Shown here: positions 1 through 7,062 of the stretch, piece after piece
Position numbering within the stretch: the first letter of the stretch is position 1
How the letters are laid out: the number at the start of each line of letters is the position of its first letter
Origin: Pseudomonadota bacterium
Lineage (GTDB): Bacteria > Pseudomonadota > Alphaproteobacteria > Rhizobiales > Xanthobacteraceae
Assembly (NCBI GenBank): GCA_023432845.1
Contig: JAEZEY010000053.1
Location: 1-10,135, forward strand
Direction of reading: 5' to 3'
Length of the DNA: 10,135 bases
Program-made: the position numbers and the translations under genes
The notes under the pieces: generated by a model
Databases searched by the model: none
Told to the model about the DNA's origin: nothing
The model's input: only the letters and a program-made list of their open reading frames with translations

Positions 1-24
1 CTCCCACAAGGGGAGAGGGGAAGC
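1..24. repeat. Partial intergenic palindromic repeat at left edge
   Basis: CTCCC at 1-5 can pair with GGGAG at 11-15 across a five-base ACAAG spacer, and a second GGGG tract follows at 17-20. The arrangement resembles the short palindromic repeats (C-rich arm, ACAAG or similar loop, G-rich arm) scattered between genes in many Hyphomicrobiales genomes. The left arm is probably longer and cut off by the window edge. It lies just upstream of the first gene and suggests that the sequence before about position 40 is intergenic, although the first gene's reading frame stays open to the edge. Confidence 0.4.
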
Positions 25-41
25 GAGTACGACGCAGCGCC

Positions 42-854
42 ATGCGCTACAGTGGCCCCATGTTCCCACCCTCCCGCATCGTCTGCCTCACCGAAGCGCC
101 CGGCGAGACGCGGTACCTGCTCGGCGAGGACGCGCGCATCGTCGGCGTGTCCGGCTATGCGGTGCGGCCACCGCAGGTGCGCAAGGAGAAGCCGCGCGTT
201 GCGGCTTTCATTTCCGCCGACGTGCCGAAGATCCTGGCGCTTGAGCCGGACTTGGTTCTGACCTTCTCCGATTTGCAGGCCGACATCGTCGCCGAGCTGA
301 TCCGCAACAATGTCGCGGTGCATGCCTTCAACCAGCGAGACGTCGCCGGCATCTTCGCCATGATCCGCACCGTCGGCGCGCTGGTTGGTCAATCCGGCAA
401 AGCCGACGCGCTCGCCAACAGGCTCGCGACCCGCCTCGACGATGTGCGGGCGCAATCCTCCAAGTTGCCGCGCCGGCCGCGCGTCTATTTCGAGGAATGG
501 GATGAGCCGATGATCTCCGGCCTCGGCTGGGTGTCCGAACTGGTCGAGGCCGCCGGTGGCATCGATATCTTTCCGGACCTGTCGAAGCGTAAAAATGCCA
601 AGGATCGAATCGTCTCACCCGAGGCGGTGATCGCGGCAATGCCAGATATCATCATCGGCTCGTGGTGCGGCAAGAAATTCGTGCCCTCCAGGGTCGCGGC
701 GCGGCCGGGATTCGATACCATCCCGGCTGTCGCCAGCGGCTGGCTGCGCGAGGTCAAATCGACCGTGATCCTGCAGCCCGGCCCGGCCGCCCTGACCGAT
801 GGCCTCGACGCCCTCGCCGGCATCGTCGCCGAATGGGCCGTGACGGCCCCCTGA
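42..854 (+). CDS. BtuF-like cobalamin-binding / ABC substrate-binding fold protein without signal peptide
   Basis: A 270-residue protein of the periplasmic-binding fold used for iron complexes and vitamin B12 (TroA-like, BtuF/FhuD superfamily). The N-terminal lobe opens with a typical first strand and helix, RIVCLTEAPGETRYLLG (12-28), then IVGVSGYAVRPP (33-44) and the strand EPDLVLTFS (68-76). A long helix around 100-140 should join the lobes. The C-terminal lobe carries YFEEWDEPMISGLGWVSELV (149-168), characteristic of proteins usually annotated as cobalamin-binding. No hydrophobic signal or lipobox precedes the fold, so the protein appears cytoplasmic, or else is exported in some unseen way; this is unusual for a binding protein. 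No ABC permease or ATPase lies beside it; the neighbour is a DUF6580 membrane protein 88 bases downstream. ATG at 60 (264 residues) is an equally possible start, as neither has a clear ribosome site. The fold is clear; the ligand is inferred. Confidence 0.8.
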   Translation: MRYSGPMFPPSRIVCLTEAPGETRYLLGEDARIVGVSGYAVRPPQVRKEKPRVAAFISADVPKILALEPDLVLTFSDLQADIVAELIRNNVAVHAFNQRDVAGIFAMIRTVGALVGQSGKADALANRLATRLDDVRAQSSKLPRRPRVYFEEWDEPMISGLGWVSELVEAAGGIDIFPDLSKRKNAKDRIVSPEAVIAAMPDIIIGSWCGKKFVPSRVAARPGFDTIPAVASGWLREVKSTVILQPGPAALTDGLDALAGIVAEWAVTAP

Positions 855-942
855 AAAGGCCGTTTGCCGAGGCTTTCGCCGATGGATTCGGCCCGCCCGG
901 CCGTGCTAAGACGACTGCGACGCACAAACGGGATTCAATGCG

Positions 943-1488
943 ATGCACACGACCGAGAACCGCTCCGCCCTGCTGGCCGACCTGGCGTTGATCGCCTTCC
1001 TCGTCGCCTTCGTGGCGCTGGCGCGGCTGTTGCCGCATGCCTGGGGCTTCATGCCGGTCGCGGCGAGCGCGCTGTTCGCCGGCCGCATGCTGCGCAATCC
1101 GGTGCTGGCGCCGGTAGTGCCGCTCGCCGCCATGGCGCTGTCTGGTCTGGTGCTCTCCGGCGACGACTGGCGCATCTCGCTCGTCACCTACGCCGCGATC
1201 ACCCTGCCCGCTTTCGCCGGCATGGCGACGCGCAAGTGGAGCGGCGCGCTGCCGACCGCGATCACGATGGTCGGCTGCTCGATCGCTTTCTTCGTGCTGT
1301 CGAACTTTGCGGTCTGGGCCTTCAGCGGCATGTACAGCCATGACCTCGCCGGCCTGACGCAGTGCTATGTGCTGGCGCTGCCCTTCTTCCAGAACAGCCT
1401 CGCCGGCGATCTGTTCTGGACCGCGGTGCTGTTCGGCGGTGCGTGGATGATCCAGCACACGCCGTTGCTGTCCCGCCGCCAGAACTAA
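943..1488 (+). CDS. DUF6580 family putative membrane transport protein
   Basis: A 181-residue, very hydrophobic protein with about six predicted membrane segments (roughly 11-31, 36-51, 53-72, 79-97, 103-125 and 139-168). The family signature is visible: FMPVAASALFAGRML (36-50), SNFAVWAFSGMY (120-131), then CYVLALPFFQNSLAGD (141-156). These match the DUF6580 family, often labelled putative transport protein, whose biochemical role is not established. Size and topology recall ECF-type S components, including solitary B12 transporters of the BtuM kind; that likeness is inference, not a demonstrated homology. Two cysteines in or next to membrane segments (112 and 141) are worth noting because BtuM uses a cysteine to bind cobalamin. 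The gene follows the BtuF-like gene in the same direction after 88 bases. ATG at 943 is chosen because the fold starts right after it; the ribosome site is weak. Confidence 0.8.
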   Translation: MHTTENRSALLADLALIAFLVAFVALARLLPHAWGFMPVAASALFAGRMLRNPVLAPVVPLAAMALSGLVLSGDDWRISLVTYAAITLPAFAGMATRKWSGALPTAITMVGCSIAFFVLSNFAVWAFSGMYSHDLAGLTQCYVLALPFFQNSLAGDLFWTAVLFGGAWMIQHTPLLSRRQN

Positions 1489-1505
1489 TCGTCTCTCAAG
1501 GCTGA

Positions 1506-3287
1506 TCAGCGACCAAGCTTCTTCCGTACCTTCTGTAGCAACGCCTTGGCGCTGCCCCTGACCTTGGCGGCCTCCTCCGGCTCGTCAAGCCGCAGACCGA
1601 CGGTCGACACCTTGCCGCTTTCAACCTTGTGCGCGAGCAGCGCGATCGTGCCGAGCGCGACGATGTCACCGGACTTGGCCGGGCGGCCGAGCTGCTCGGT
1701 GAAGAAATCAGCAAGGCTGAGTTCGGCATGGTCGCCGGCGACCTGCAGCCCGTAGATATCCGCCAGCGCGCCAAGCGTGGCGTCACCGGGCACGAAGAAG
1801 TCGCCGAGCAGCGCCGCGTCCGGCTTGGCCGGCGGCGGCGTCTCAACGAAAAAGCGGTCTAGTGCCTGCGCCTTTTCCGGCGGCGCCAGCAGGTAGATGT
1901 AATCGCCCTCGCGTACCGGTTCGGCGTCGGCCGGAGCGAGAATCTGCTCGTCCCGGACGCCCAGCGTTGGGCGCGCCCATTTCGGGATCAGGCCGCGCCG
2001 CAGATAAGGCGTACCGGGGACGACCGGATAGCCGATCAATTCCTGGTTGAGCTGGCCCGGCAGATCTAGCTCGACTCGGCGTGCGGTGACATCGCTGCGT
2101 GGCAGGGCGATTCCCAAGCGCCGCGCGGCGGTCGGAATCGTCCAGCCCTGCACGAGCAGCGAAAACAGGACGATAACGAAGGCCACGTCAAAATAAATTT
2201 GTCCCGCCGGCAGGCCGACAAGCAGCGGGATCGAGGCCAGAAACACGCCGACCGATCCGCGCAGTCCAACCCAGGAGACAAAGAGCTTCTCCGGCACGGA
2301 AAAACGGAAGGGCGCAAGACAGAGGAATACCGCGGCGGGACGCGCGATCAGCGTCAGGGCGAGAGCCACCAAAAGGGCCGGCACGGCGCGCTGCAATAGT
2401 AGCTCGGGCCATGCCAGCAGCCCGAGCAGGACGAACATGGCGATCTGCGCCAGCCAGGTCACGGCGTCGAGAAACGTGACCAGCATGCTGTGCGCGCGCG
2501 TCAAGCGGTTGCCTACGACGAGGCCCGCCAGATAAACGGCGAGGAAGCCGGAGCCCCCGGATGCAGCGGTGAGCGAGAACAGCACGACGGCCCCCGTGGC
2601 GACAAAGGGAGCGTGCAGACCCTGGGGCAGATCCAGTTTGTTCAGAACCAGAATGATGGCCCGGCCGCCAACCAGGCCAATGGCGGTACCAAAGACCACC
2701 TGTTTGGTCAGCAGTGCGGCCATGCTGGCCGCGGACTGGCCACCGAGCAGAAGAATCTCGACCAGCAGGATGGTCATGAAGATGGCGATTGGATCGTTGG
2801 TGGCCGACTCGACTTCGAGAGCTGCACTTACGCGCGGCCGTAGCCGAAGGCCCTTAGCGTGCAGCAGGAAAAACACCGCCGCGGCGTCCGTGGACCCGAC
2901 GATTGCGCCGATGAGCAGCCCTTCCGTCCAGGTGAGTCCGAGGGCCCAGACCGCCGCCGGTGCGGTCACCACAGCCGTCAGCACGACCCCCAGAGTCGCG
3001 AGAATTCCCGCCGGCGCCATGACCATGCGGAAGGTCGCCATTTTCGTGCGCAGACCGCCGTCGAACAGGATCAAAGCCAGCGCGATCGAACCTACGGTGT
3101 AAGCCACGCCGACATCGTTGAACTTCAGTCCGCCGGGGCCGCTTTCCCCAGCCAGCATGCCCACGCCCAAGAACACGAGCAGCAAGGGCGCGCCGAATCG
3201 CATTGCCAGCAGGCTCGACATGATGCCGGTCAGCACCAGAAGGCTGCCGAGCAAAATCGCAATCGTGATGCTATCGAGCGCCGCCAT
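1506..3287 (-). CDS. cvrA: Potassium/proton antiporter, CPA1 family (NhaP2/CvrA type)
   Basis: A 593-residue inner-membrane antiporter expected to exchange K+ (possibly Na+) for H+. Residues about 1-390 form the CPA1 exchanger domain with many membrane helices. Conserved motifs include STDAAAVFFLL (132-142), holding the unwound-helix aspartate, and ESATNDPIAI (160-169), holding the paired Asn-Asp of the ion site. Residues about 405-483 match a TrkA-C (RCK_C) ligand-binding domain, and about 491-573 a CorC/HlyC-like domain. This order is that of E. coli NhaP2/CvrA (578 residues), so length fits. The frame extends to a TTG at 3323, adding 12 residues, but AGGAG at 3307-3303 lies inside that extension, so ATG at 3287 is preferred, with a long 15-base spacing. 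It lies downstream of the YbaL-type antiporter across 127 bases and converges with the DUF6580 gene, 17 bases between stop codons. Confidence 0.9.
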   Translation of the reverse strand: MAALDSITIAILLGSLLVLTGIMSSLLAMRFGAPLLLVFLGVGMLAGESGPGGLKFNDVGVAYTVGSIALALILFDGGLRTKMATFRMVMAPAGILATLGVVLTAVVTAPAAVWALGLTWTEGLLIGAIVGSTDAAAVFFLLHAKGLRLRPRVSAALEVESATNDPIAIFMTILLVEILLLGGQSAASMAALLTKQVVFGTAIGLVGGRAIILVLNKLDLPQGLHAPFVATGAVVLFSLTAASGGSGFLAVYLAGLVVGNRLTRAHSMLVTFLDAVTWLAQIAMFVLLGLLAWPELLLQRAVPALLVALALTLIARPAAVFLCLAPFRFSVPEKLFVSWVGLRGSVGVFLASIPLLVGLPAGQIYFDVAFVIVLFSLLVQGWTIPTAARRLGIALPRSDVTARRVELDLPGQLNQELIGYPVVPGTPYLRRGLIPKWARPTLGVRDEQILAPADAEPVREGDYIYLLAPPEKAQALDRFFVETPPPAKPDAALLGDFFVPGDATLGALADIYGLQVAGDHAELSLADFFTEQLGRPAKSGDIVALGTIALLAHKVESGKVSTVGLRLDEPEEAAKVRGSAKALLQKVRKKLGR

Positions 3288-3337
3288 GGGTCCGGAATTA
3301 TTCTCCTGTCTGTCGATCGGCAATGCCGGTCTTACGC

Positions 3338-3410
3338 GCCGGAAACAACCCGGCTGCAGACAAACATATTCGCTTGCTAATGATAAACGTTAAACCTCGC
3401 AAGAATTCGT
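3338..3410 (-). promoter_or_regulatory. AT-rich spacer with possible promoter for the CPA1 antiporter
   Basis: The gap between the two antiporter genes contains the most AT-rich stretch nearby (about 3355-3408). On the minus strand it holds TATCAT (3385-3380), a five-of-six match to a sigma-70 -10 box, but no good -35 box at 16-18 bases. A small hairpin, GCCGG and CCGGC at 3338-3342 and 3350-3354 with a seven-base loop, lies closer to the start; it has no T tract and is not a convincing terminator. The downstream antiporter may therefore have its own promoter besides any read-through. Confidence 0.25.
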
Positions 3411-3414
3411 GAAC

Positions 3415-5100
3415 TCACGCCGGCTGCGGCACGAGGCCGACCATGGCCCGGGCGATCTCATGCTCGCCCATGATCACGGACGTGGCGCCGTGCTTGCGGA
3501 GGTATTCGACCTCTTCCTCCGAATGCGCCCGGGCCACGATCGGCAGGCTCGGTCTGAGGACGCGGGCCTGGGCTATGATCTGTCCACCCTCGAACGCGTT
3601 CGGTACCGCCACCAGCAAGCAGCGCGCCGCAGTCAGATTGCAGGCCTCGAGCACATCCTTGGCCGCTGCGTTGCCGACGATGACCTCGCGGCCTTCCTGA
3701 CGCAGCCGATCGACGATATCGGTATTCTCCTCGACGACCAGCAGCGGTGCTGCCTTCTCACCGGCGTTCAGCATGAAGAAGCGGCCGACCCGGCCGCAGC
3801 CGACGAGCACGACATGATCGGTCAGCCTGGTCACAGGCAAGGGCTCGCGCATGGGTTCGGCCGCTTCCGGCGCGGCCTGCTTCGTATCGGCGGTCGGCGT
3901 CGGCACCGCCTTTCGCGCCAGCCAACGGTCGAGCGCGGCAAAGCAGAGCGGATTGAGCAGGATCGACAGAATGGCGCCAGCGAGGATGAAGGCGCGGCCC
4001 TGCTCGGGCAGCAGGCCAAGCGCAACGCCGAGGCCGATCAGAATGAAGGAGAATTCGCCGATCTGCGCAAGACTCGCCGAAATTGTCAGCGCCGTCGTGG
4101 TCGAGTACCTGAACATCCGTACAATCGCGAAGGAGGCCACCGACTTACCAAACATGATGATCAGCAAGGTAGCGAGCACCGGCAACGGATGCTGCAACAG
4201 GATCATCGGGTCGAACAGCATGCCGACCGAGACGAAGAACAGCACGGCGAAGGCGTCGCGCAACGGCAGCGTCTCCTGCGCGGCGCGCTGGCTGAGTTCG
4301 GACTCGGCCATCATCATGCCGGCGAAAAAGGCACCGAGGGCGAAGGACACATCGAACAGGGTCGCCGCCGCGAAGGCGCAGCCGAGTGCGATCGCGAGTA
4401 CCGAGAGCCTGAACAGTTCGCGCGAGCCGGTATGAGCGATGTAATGGAGGATCCAGGGGATCACCCGCCGGCCGATCAGCAGCATCACGGCGAGGAAGGC
4501 GGTGACCTTCGCCAAGGTCAGGCCGATCGGCATCAGGAGCGACATCATGTCGGCTCCATTCTGCAACTCGCCTTTGAGCACCGGCGCCAGTGCCGGCAGC
4601 ATCACCAGCGCCATCACTGTGGCCAGATCCTCGACGATCAGCCAGCCAACTGCGATACGGCCACGCTCGGTTTCGATCAGGCGACGCTCCTGCAAGGCCC
4701 GCAGCAGCACCACGGTCGAGGCGACCGACAGCGCAAAACCGAACACCAGGCCGGCAGCGATGTCCCAGCCCATGGCCGCGGCGAGCCCCATGCCGAGCAG
4801 GGTCGCCACCGTGATCTGGGCCACCGCGCCAGGGATGGCAATGGCCCTGACGGACAGGAGATCCTTGAGTGAGAAATGCAGGCCGACGCCGAACATCAGC
4901 AGGATGACGCCGATTTCCGCGAGCTGGTTGGCGAGATCAATGTCTGCGACAAAACCGGGCGTCGCCGGCCCGATCGCCACGCCGGCCAGCAGATAGCCAA
5001 CAAGAGGAGAAATCCGCAGCCGCTGTGCCAGAGCCCCCAAGGCAAAAGCCACCACGAGACCCACAACGAGGGTCGAAATCAGCGGCATGTGGTGGTGCAT
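3415..5100 (-). CDS. ybaL: YbaL-type CPA2 (Kef family) cation/proton antiporter
   Basis: A 561-residue membrane protein of the monovalent cation:proton antiporter-2 family, nearest by layout to E. coli YbaL (558 residues), a putative K+ efflux antiporter. Residues about 5-393 form the exchanger domain. Kef-type signatures visible are ISPLVGYLLAGVAIGP (30-45), EIGVILLMFGVGLHFS (62-77), and the helix with VGWLIVEDLATV (151-162), whose Asp158 is the expected ion-site residue. After a proline/alanine-rich linker (about 398-425) comes an RCK_N/TrkA-N Rossmann domain, HVVLVGCGRVGRFF (429-442), with the GxGxxG nucleotide motif and an acidic residue near 457. No RCK_C domain follows. ATG at 5100 is chosen: AGGAA sits 7 bases upstream (5112-5108), whereas TTG at 5103 would crowd it. 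The gene follows dctM by 86 bases; TTGACG at 5152-5147 could be a -35 box but the -10 is poor. The substrate is inferred from the family. Confidence 0.9.
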   Translation of the reverse strand: MHHHMPLISTLVVGLVVAFALGALAQRLRISPLVGYLLAGVAIGPATPGFVADIDLANQLAEIGVILLMFGVGLHFSLKDLLSVRAIAIPGAVAQITVATLLGMGLAAAMGWDIAAGLVFGFALSVASTVVLLRALQERRLIETERGRIAVGWLIVEDLATVMALVMLPALAPVLKGELQNGADMMSLLMPIGLTLAKVTAFLAVMLLIGRRVIPWILHYIAHTGSRELFRLSVLAIALGCAFAAATLFDVSFALGAFFAGMMMAESELSQRAAQETLPLRDAFAVLFFVSVGMLFDPMILLQHPLPVLATLLIIMFGKSVASFAIVRMFRYSTTTALTISASLAQIGEFSFILIGLGVALGLLPEQGRAFILAGAILSILLNPLCFAALDRWLARKAVPTPTADTKQAAPEAAEPMREPLPVTRLTDHVVLVGCGRVGRFFMLNAGEKAAPLLVVEENTDIVDRLRQEGREVIVGNAAAKDVLEACNLTAARCLLVAVPNAFEGGQIIAQARVLRPSLPIVARAHSEEEVEYLRKHGATSVIMGEHEIARAMVGLVPQPA

Positions 5101-5186
5101 CAAGGCGTTCCTGTTGGCGAATCCATCAAGCGCGCCAGTTGCCGCGCGTCAACCCGGCGCACAATTTGTCGCTGGCACCGACGAAA

Positions 5187-6485
5187 TCAATCTACCAGAT
5201 TGGGCAGCCAGATGGCGACTTTGGGGACGATGGCGATCATCAGGGTGGCGGCGATCAGAATCGTCACCATGGGCAGGACGTGCCTGAAGATGTCGAACAC
5301 CGGGACGCGCTCTTCCCCGGCGGCGGCCCGGGTGGTGAACACCAATAGCCCGAGCGGCGGCAGCAGCAGGCCGCCCTCCAGGACGAGAATGCCGATCACG
5401 GCGAGGGCCAATGGATCGATGCCCACTGTCGAGGCAGCCGGGACGAACAGCGCCGCGGTAAGCGCCACCGTCGACAGCGCGTCGAGGACGGTCACCAGCA
5501 CCAGCCAGATCGCGATCATGGCGGCGAGCGCACCGACGGCGCCGAACGCGCCGAAAGCGCCCACAACAGCGGCCCCCGCACCCGTCACCGCAAGCGCCTG
5601 GGCATAGAGCAGACCGGCAAAGATCAGCAGCAGGATCGGCGCGGATGCACGCCCGACCGCTAGGATCGCCTCGACAATCGTGGCGGGGCGCATGCCCTTG
5701 CTGAGAGCCATTGCAAGGCCGATGGCAGCGCCAAGGCTCGCGGCCTCGGCCACGCTCAGCAGGCGCGCACCGACGCCGACTAAAATGACAGCGAAAGCCA
5801 GTGCAATGCCGATTAGGCTTATCCAGACGCGCGGCGGCGGCGCCAGTGGTTCCTGATGCGTGCTCGGCGCCTTGGCCGGCTTTATGCCGACGGCGAGAAC
5901 CGACACGGCGAAGGCAATGACAACAAGCAGGACCGGGACCAGCATGGCGAGAAAGATCGCGCCAACCGGCTGACGCGTGAGGATGCCCCAGGCGACCATC
6001 AGCACGCTCGGAGGCAGCATCATGCCGAGCACCGAAGCGCTTGCAAGGGTTCCGAGCGAAGTCGCGCGGTCATCACCGCGACGACGCAGCCCACCGTAGG
6101 TGACGCGGGTAACCCCGGCCGCGCCCGCAGTCGAGCTACCAGCGACGAAGGCAGAGAGTGCATTGCCGACACTCGCGGCTAGCGCTGGCCCGCCCGACAC
6201 GTCCCTCAGCGCGCGGCTCGCAGCCCGGAATACATCGGTCACGGCGCCGGACCGGGCGATCAACTCACCCATCAGCATCAACAATGGAATGGCGATGATG
6301 ATATCGGCACGGAGGCCGTCATAGGCGGTTGCCGCGATCAGCCGCGAAACCTCCAGCCAAGAGCCGGTGAAACTATAGATCGCAGCAAGGCTGACGATAC
6401 CGAGCGCGACGGCAACCGGTGCGCCGAAGGCAATCAGCACCGCCAACGCGAGGAACATCGCGCTCGCTATACCGACTCCGATCAC
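5187..6485 (-). CDS. dctM: TRAP transporter large permease (DctM family)
   Basis: A 432-residue membrane protein forming the translocating subunit of a tripartite ATP-independent periplasmic transporter, which uses the sodium gradient to import organic acids delivered by a binding protein. The length fits the family. Typical landmarks are GELIARSGAVTDVFRAA (73-89), SAFVAGSSTAGAAG (111-124), LGMMLPPSVLMVAWGILT (153-170) and LLLPPLGLLVFTT (373-385); these two repeats around LPPS and LPPLG are the DctM hairpin regions. A loop at about 201-218, rich in proline and charge, separates the halves. The start is GTG at 6485, 25 bases after the small-permease stop; ATG at 6458 is possible but would cut into the first membrane segment. 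It is the last gene of the BKACE-dctQ-dctM set. The substrate cannot be read from the sequence; the neighbouring enzyme suggests a keto acid or precursor. Confidence 0.93.
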   Translation of the reverse strand: MIGVGIASAMFLALAVLIAFGAPVAVALGIVSLAAIYSFTGSWLEVSRLIAATAYDGLRADIIIAIPLLMLMGELIARSGAVTDVFRAASRALRDVSGGPALAASVGNALSAFVAGSSTAGAAGVTRVTYGGLRRRGDDRATSLGTLASASVLGMMLPPSVLMVAWGILTRQPVGAIFLAMLVPVLLVVIAFAVSVLAVGIKPAKAPSTHQEPLAPPPRVWISLIGIALAFAVILVGVGARLLSVAEAASLGAAIGLAMALSKGMRPATIVEAILAVGRASAPILLLIFAGLLYAQALAVTGAGAAVVGAFGAFGAVGALAAMIAIWLVLVTVLDALSTVALTAALFVPAASTVGIDPLALAVIGILVLEGGLLLPPLGLLVFTTRAAAGEERVPVFDIFRHVLPMVTILIAATLMIAIVPKVAIWLPNLVD

Positions 6486-6510
6486 GCCGCCGTCTGCCGG
6501 AAGACCATGT

Positions 6511-7062
6511 TCATGGTTTCAGCCTTCGCAATTCGGCAAGCTCGCTGTCAAGCGTCGGCTCGGATCCGGTCAGGTCGAGGATCGCCAGCAATCCGTAGTT
6601 GACGCAGGCCAGCGCCGCGCCGGCGAGGATCACGAAATGGGCGATCCATGCCGCTACACCGTCGCTACCGCCGAATGTCATGAGTGCCGGCTGCCAATTG
6701 GCGGCGGCGATCGTCGCGAACAACAGCGCGCCGAGCGCGTAGCCGGACGCGAGGGCGATGCGGCGCGCCGGCCACGGCATCAGGCCGAGCAGAAAATCGG
6801 TGCGCTGCATGGACCGGCAACGCACCGCGTAGCCGGCCTGCAGGAACACGATCATCACGATGATATTGCCGACAATGTCATTCGCGCCGCCCACCGGACG
6901 GCCGAGCGCAGCGCGGTTTACGACATCGGCAAGGAGCACGATCGCCAGCACGAAGGTCAGGGCCGCGGCCAGGACCATCATGAAGCGCGACAGCCGATCG
7001 GCCATAGCCACCGGCTGCCAGGACGTGGTGCGGCTTGGCGACCGGCGCCCAGCCGCGCGCAT
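6511..7062 (-). CDS. dctQ: TRAP transporter small permease (DctQ family)
   Basis: A 183-residue protein with four predicted membrane segments (about 28-46, 62-82, 101-121 and 140-162), the pattern of DctQ subunits that pair with DctM. Family-like sequence includes the loop NRAALGRPVGGANDI (49-63) and helix LQAGYAVRCRSMQRTDFL (74-91), where an aromatic residue and positive charges follow the second membrane segment. The chosen ATG at 7062 overlaps the stop codon of the upstream BKACE gene by one base (TGATG), suggesting translational coupling. This start gives an arginine-rich N-terminus of about 20 residues; ATG at 7005 (164 residues, MADRLSRF) is a serious alternative since the family-like part begins there. 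The reading frame continues farther upstream inside the BKACE gene but that part is a frame shadow. No DctP binding protein is encoded in this window. Confidence 0.88.
   Translation of the reverse strand: MRAAGRRSPSRTTSWQPVAMADRLSRFMMVLAAALTFVLAIVLLADVVNRAALGRPVGGANDIVGNIIVMIVFLQAGYAVRCRSMQRTDFLLGLMPWPARRIALASGYALGALLFATIAAANWQPALMTFGGSDGVAAWIAHFVILAGAALACVNYGLLAILDLTGSEPTLDSELAELRRLKP

Noticed and set aside
835..849. Perfect hairpin GGGCCG-TGA-CGGCCC at the end of the BtuF-like gene
   Set aside because: It lies within the last codons, has a three-base loop and no T tract. A GC-rich gene can give such a palindrome by chance, so I do not call a terminator.
855..942. Search for a cobalamin riboswitch before the DUF6580 gene
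   Set aside because: The gap is only 88 bases, too short for a full B12 riboswitch, and no B12-box-like sequence is seen.
754..1458. A 234-codon minus-strand open frame opposite the DUF6580 gene
   Set aside because: It is low-complexity in Arg, Gln, Glu, Gly and His and spans the end of one real gene and nearly all of another; a frame shadow.
3409..4872. A 487-codon open frame on the plus strand running antisense through the YbaL gene
   Set aside because: Its product is rich in His, Gln, Arg, Asp and Gly with no recognisable domain. This is what the complement of a GC-rich membrane-protein gene yields, and YbaL on the other strand is unmistakable.
5124..5152. TTGACG with a 17-base spacer as a promoter for the YbaL gene
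   Set aside because: The -35 match is good but the -10 position (TTGATG) matches poorly, so it is only noted in the gene entry.
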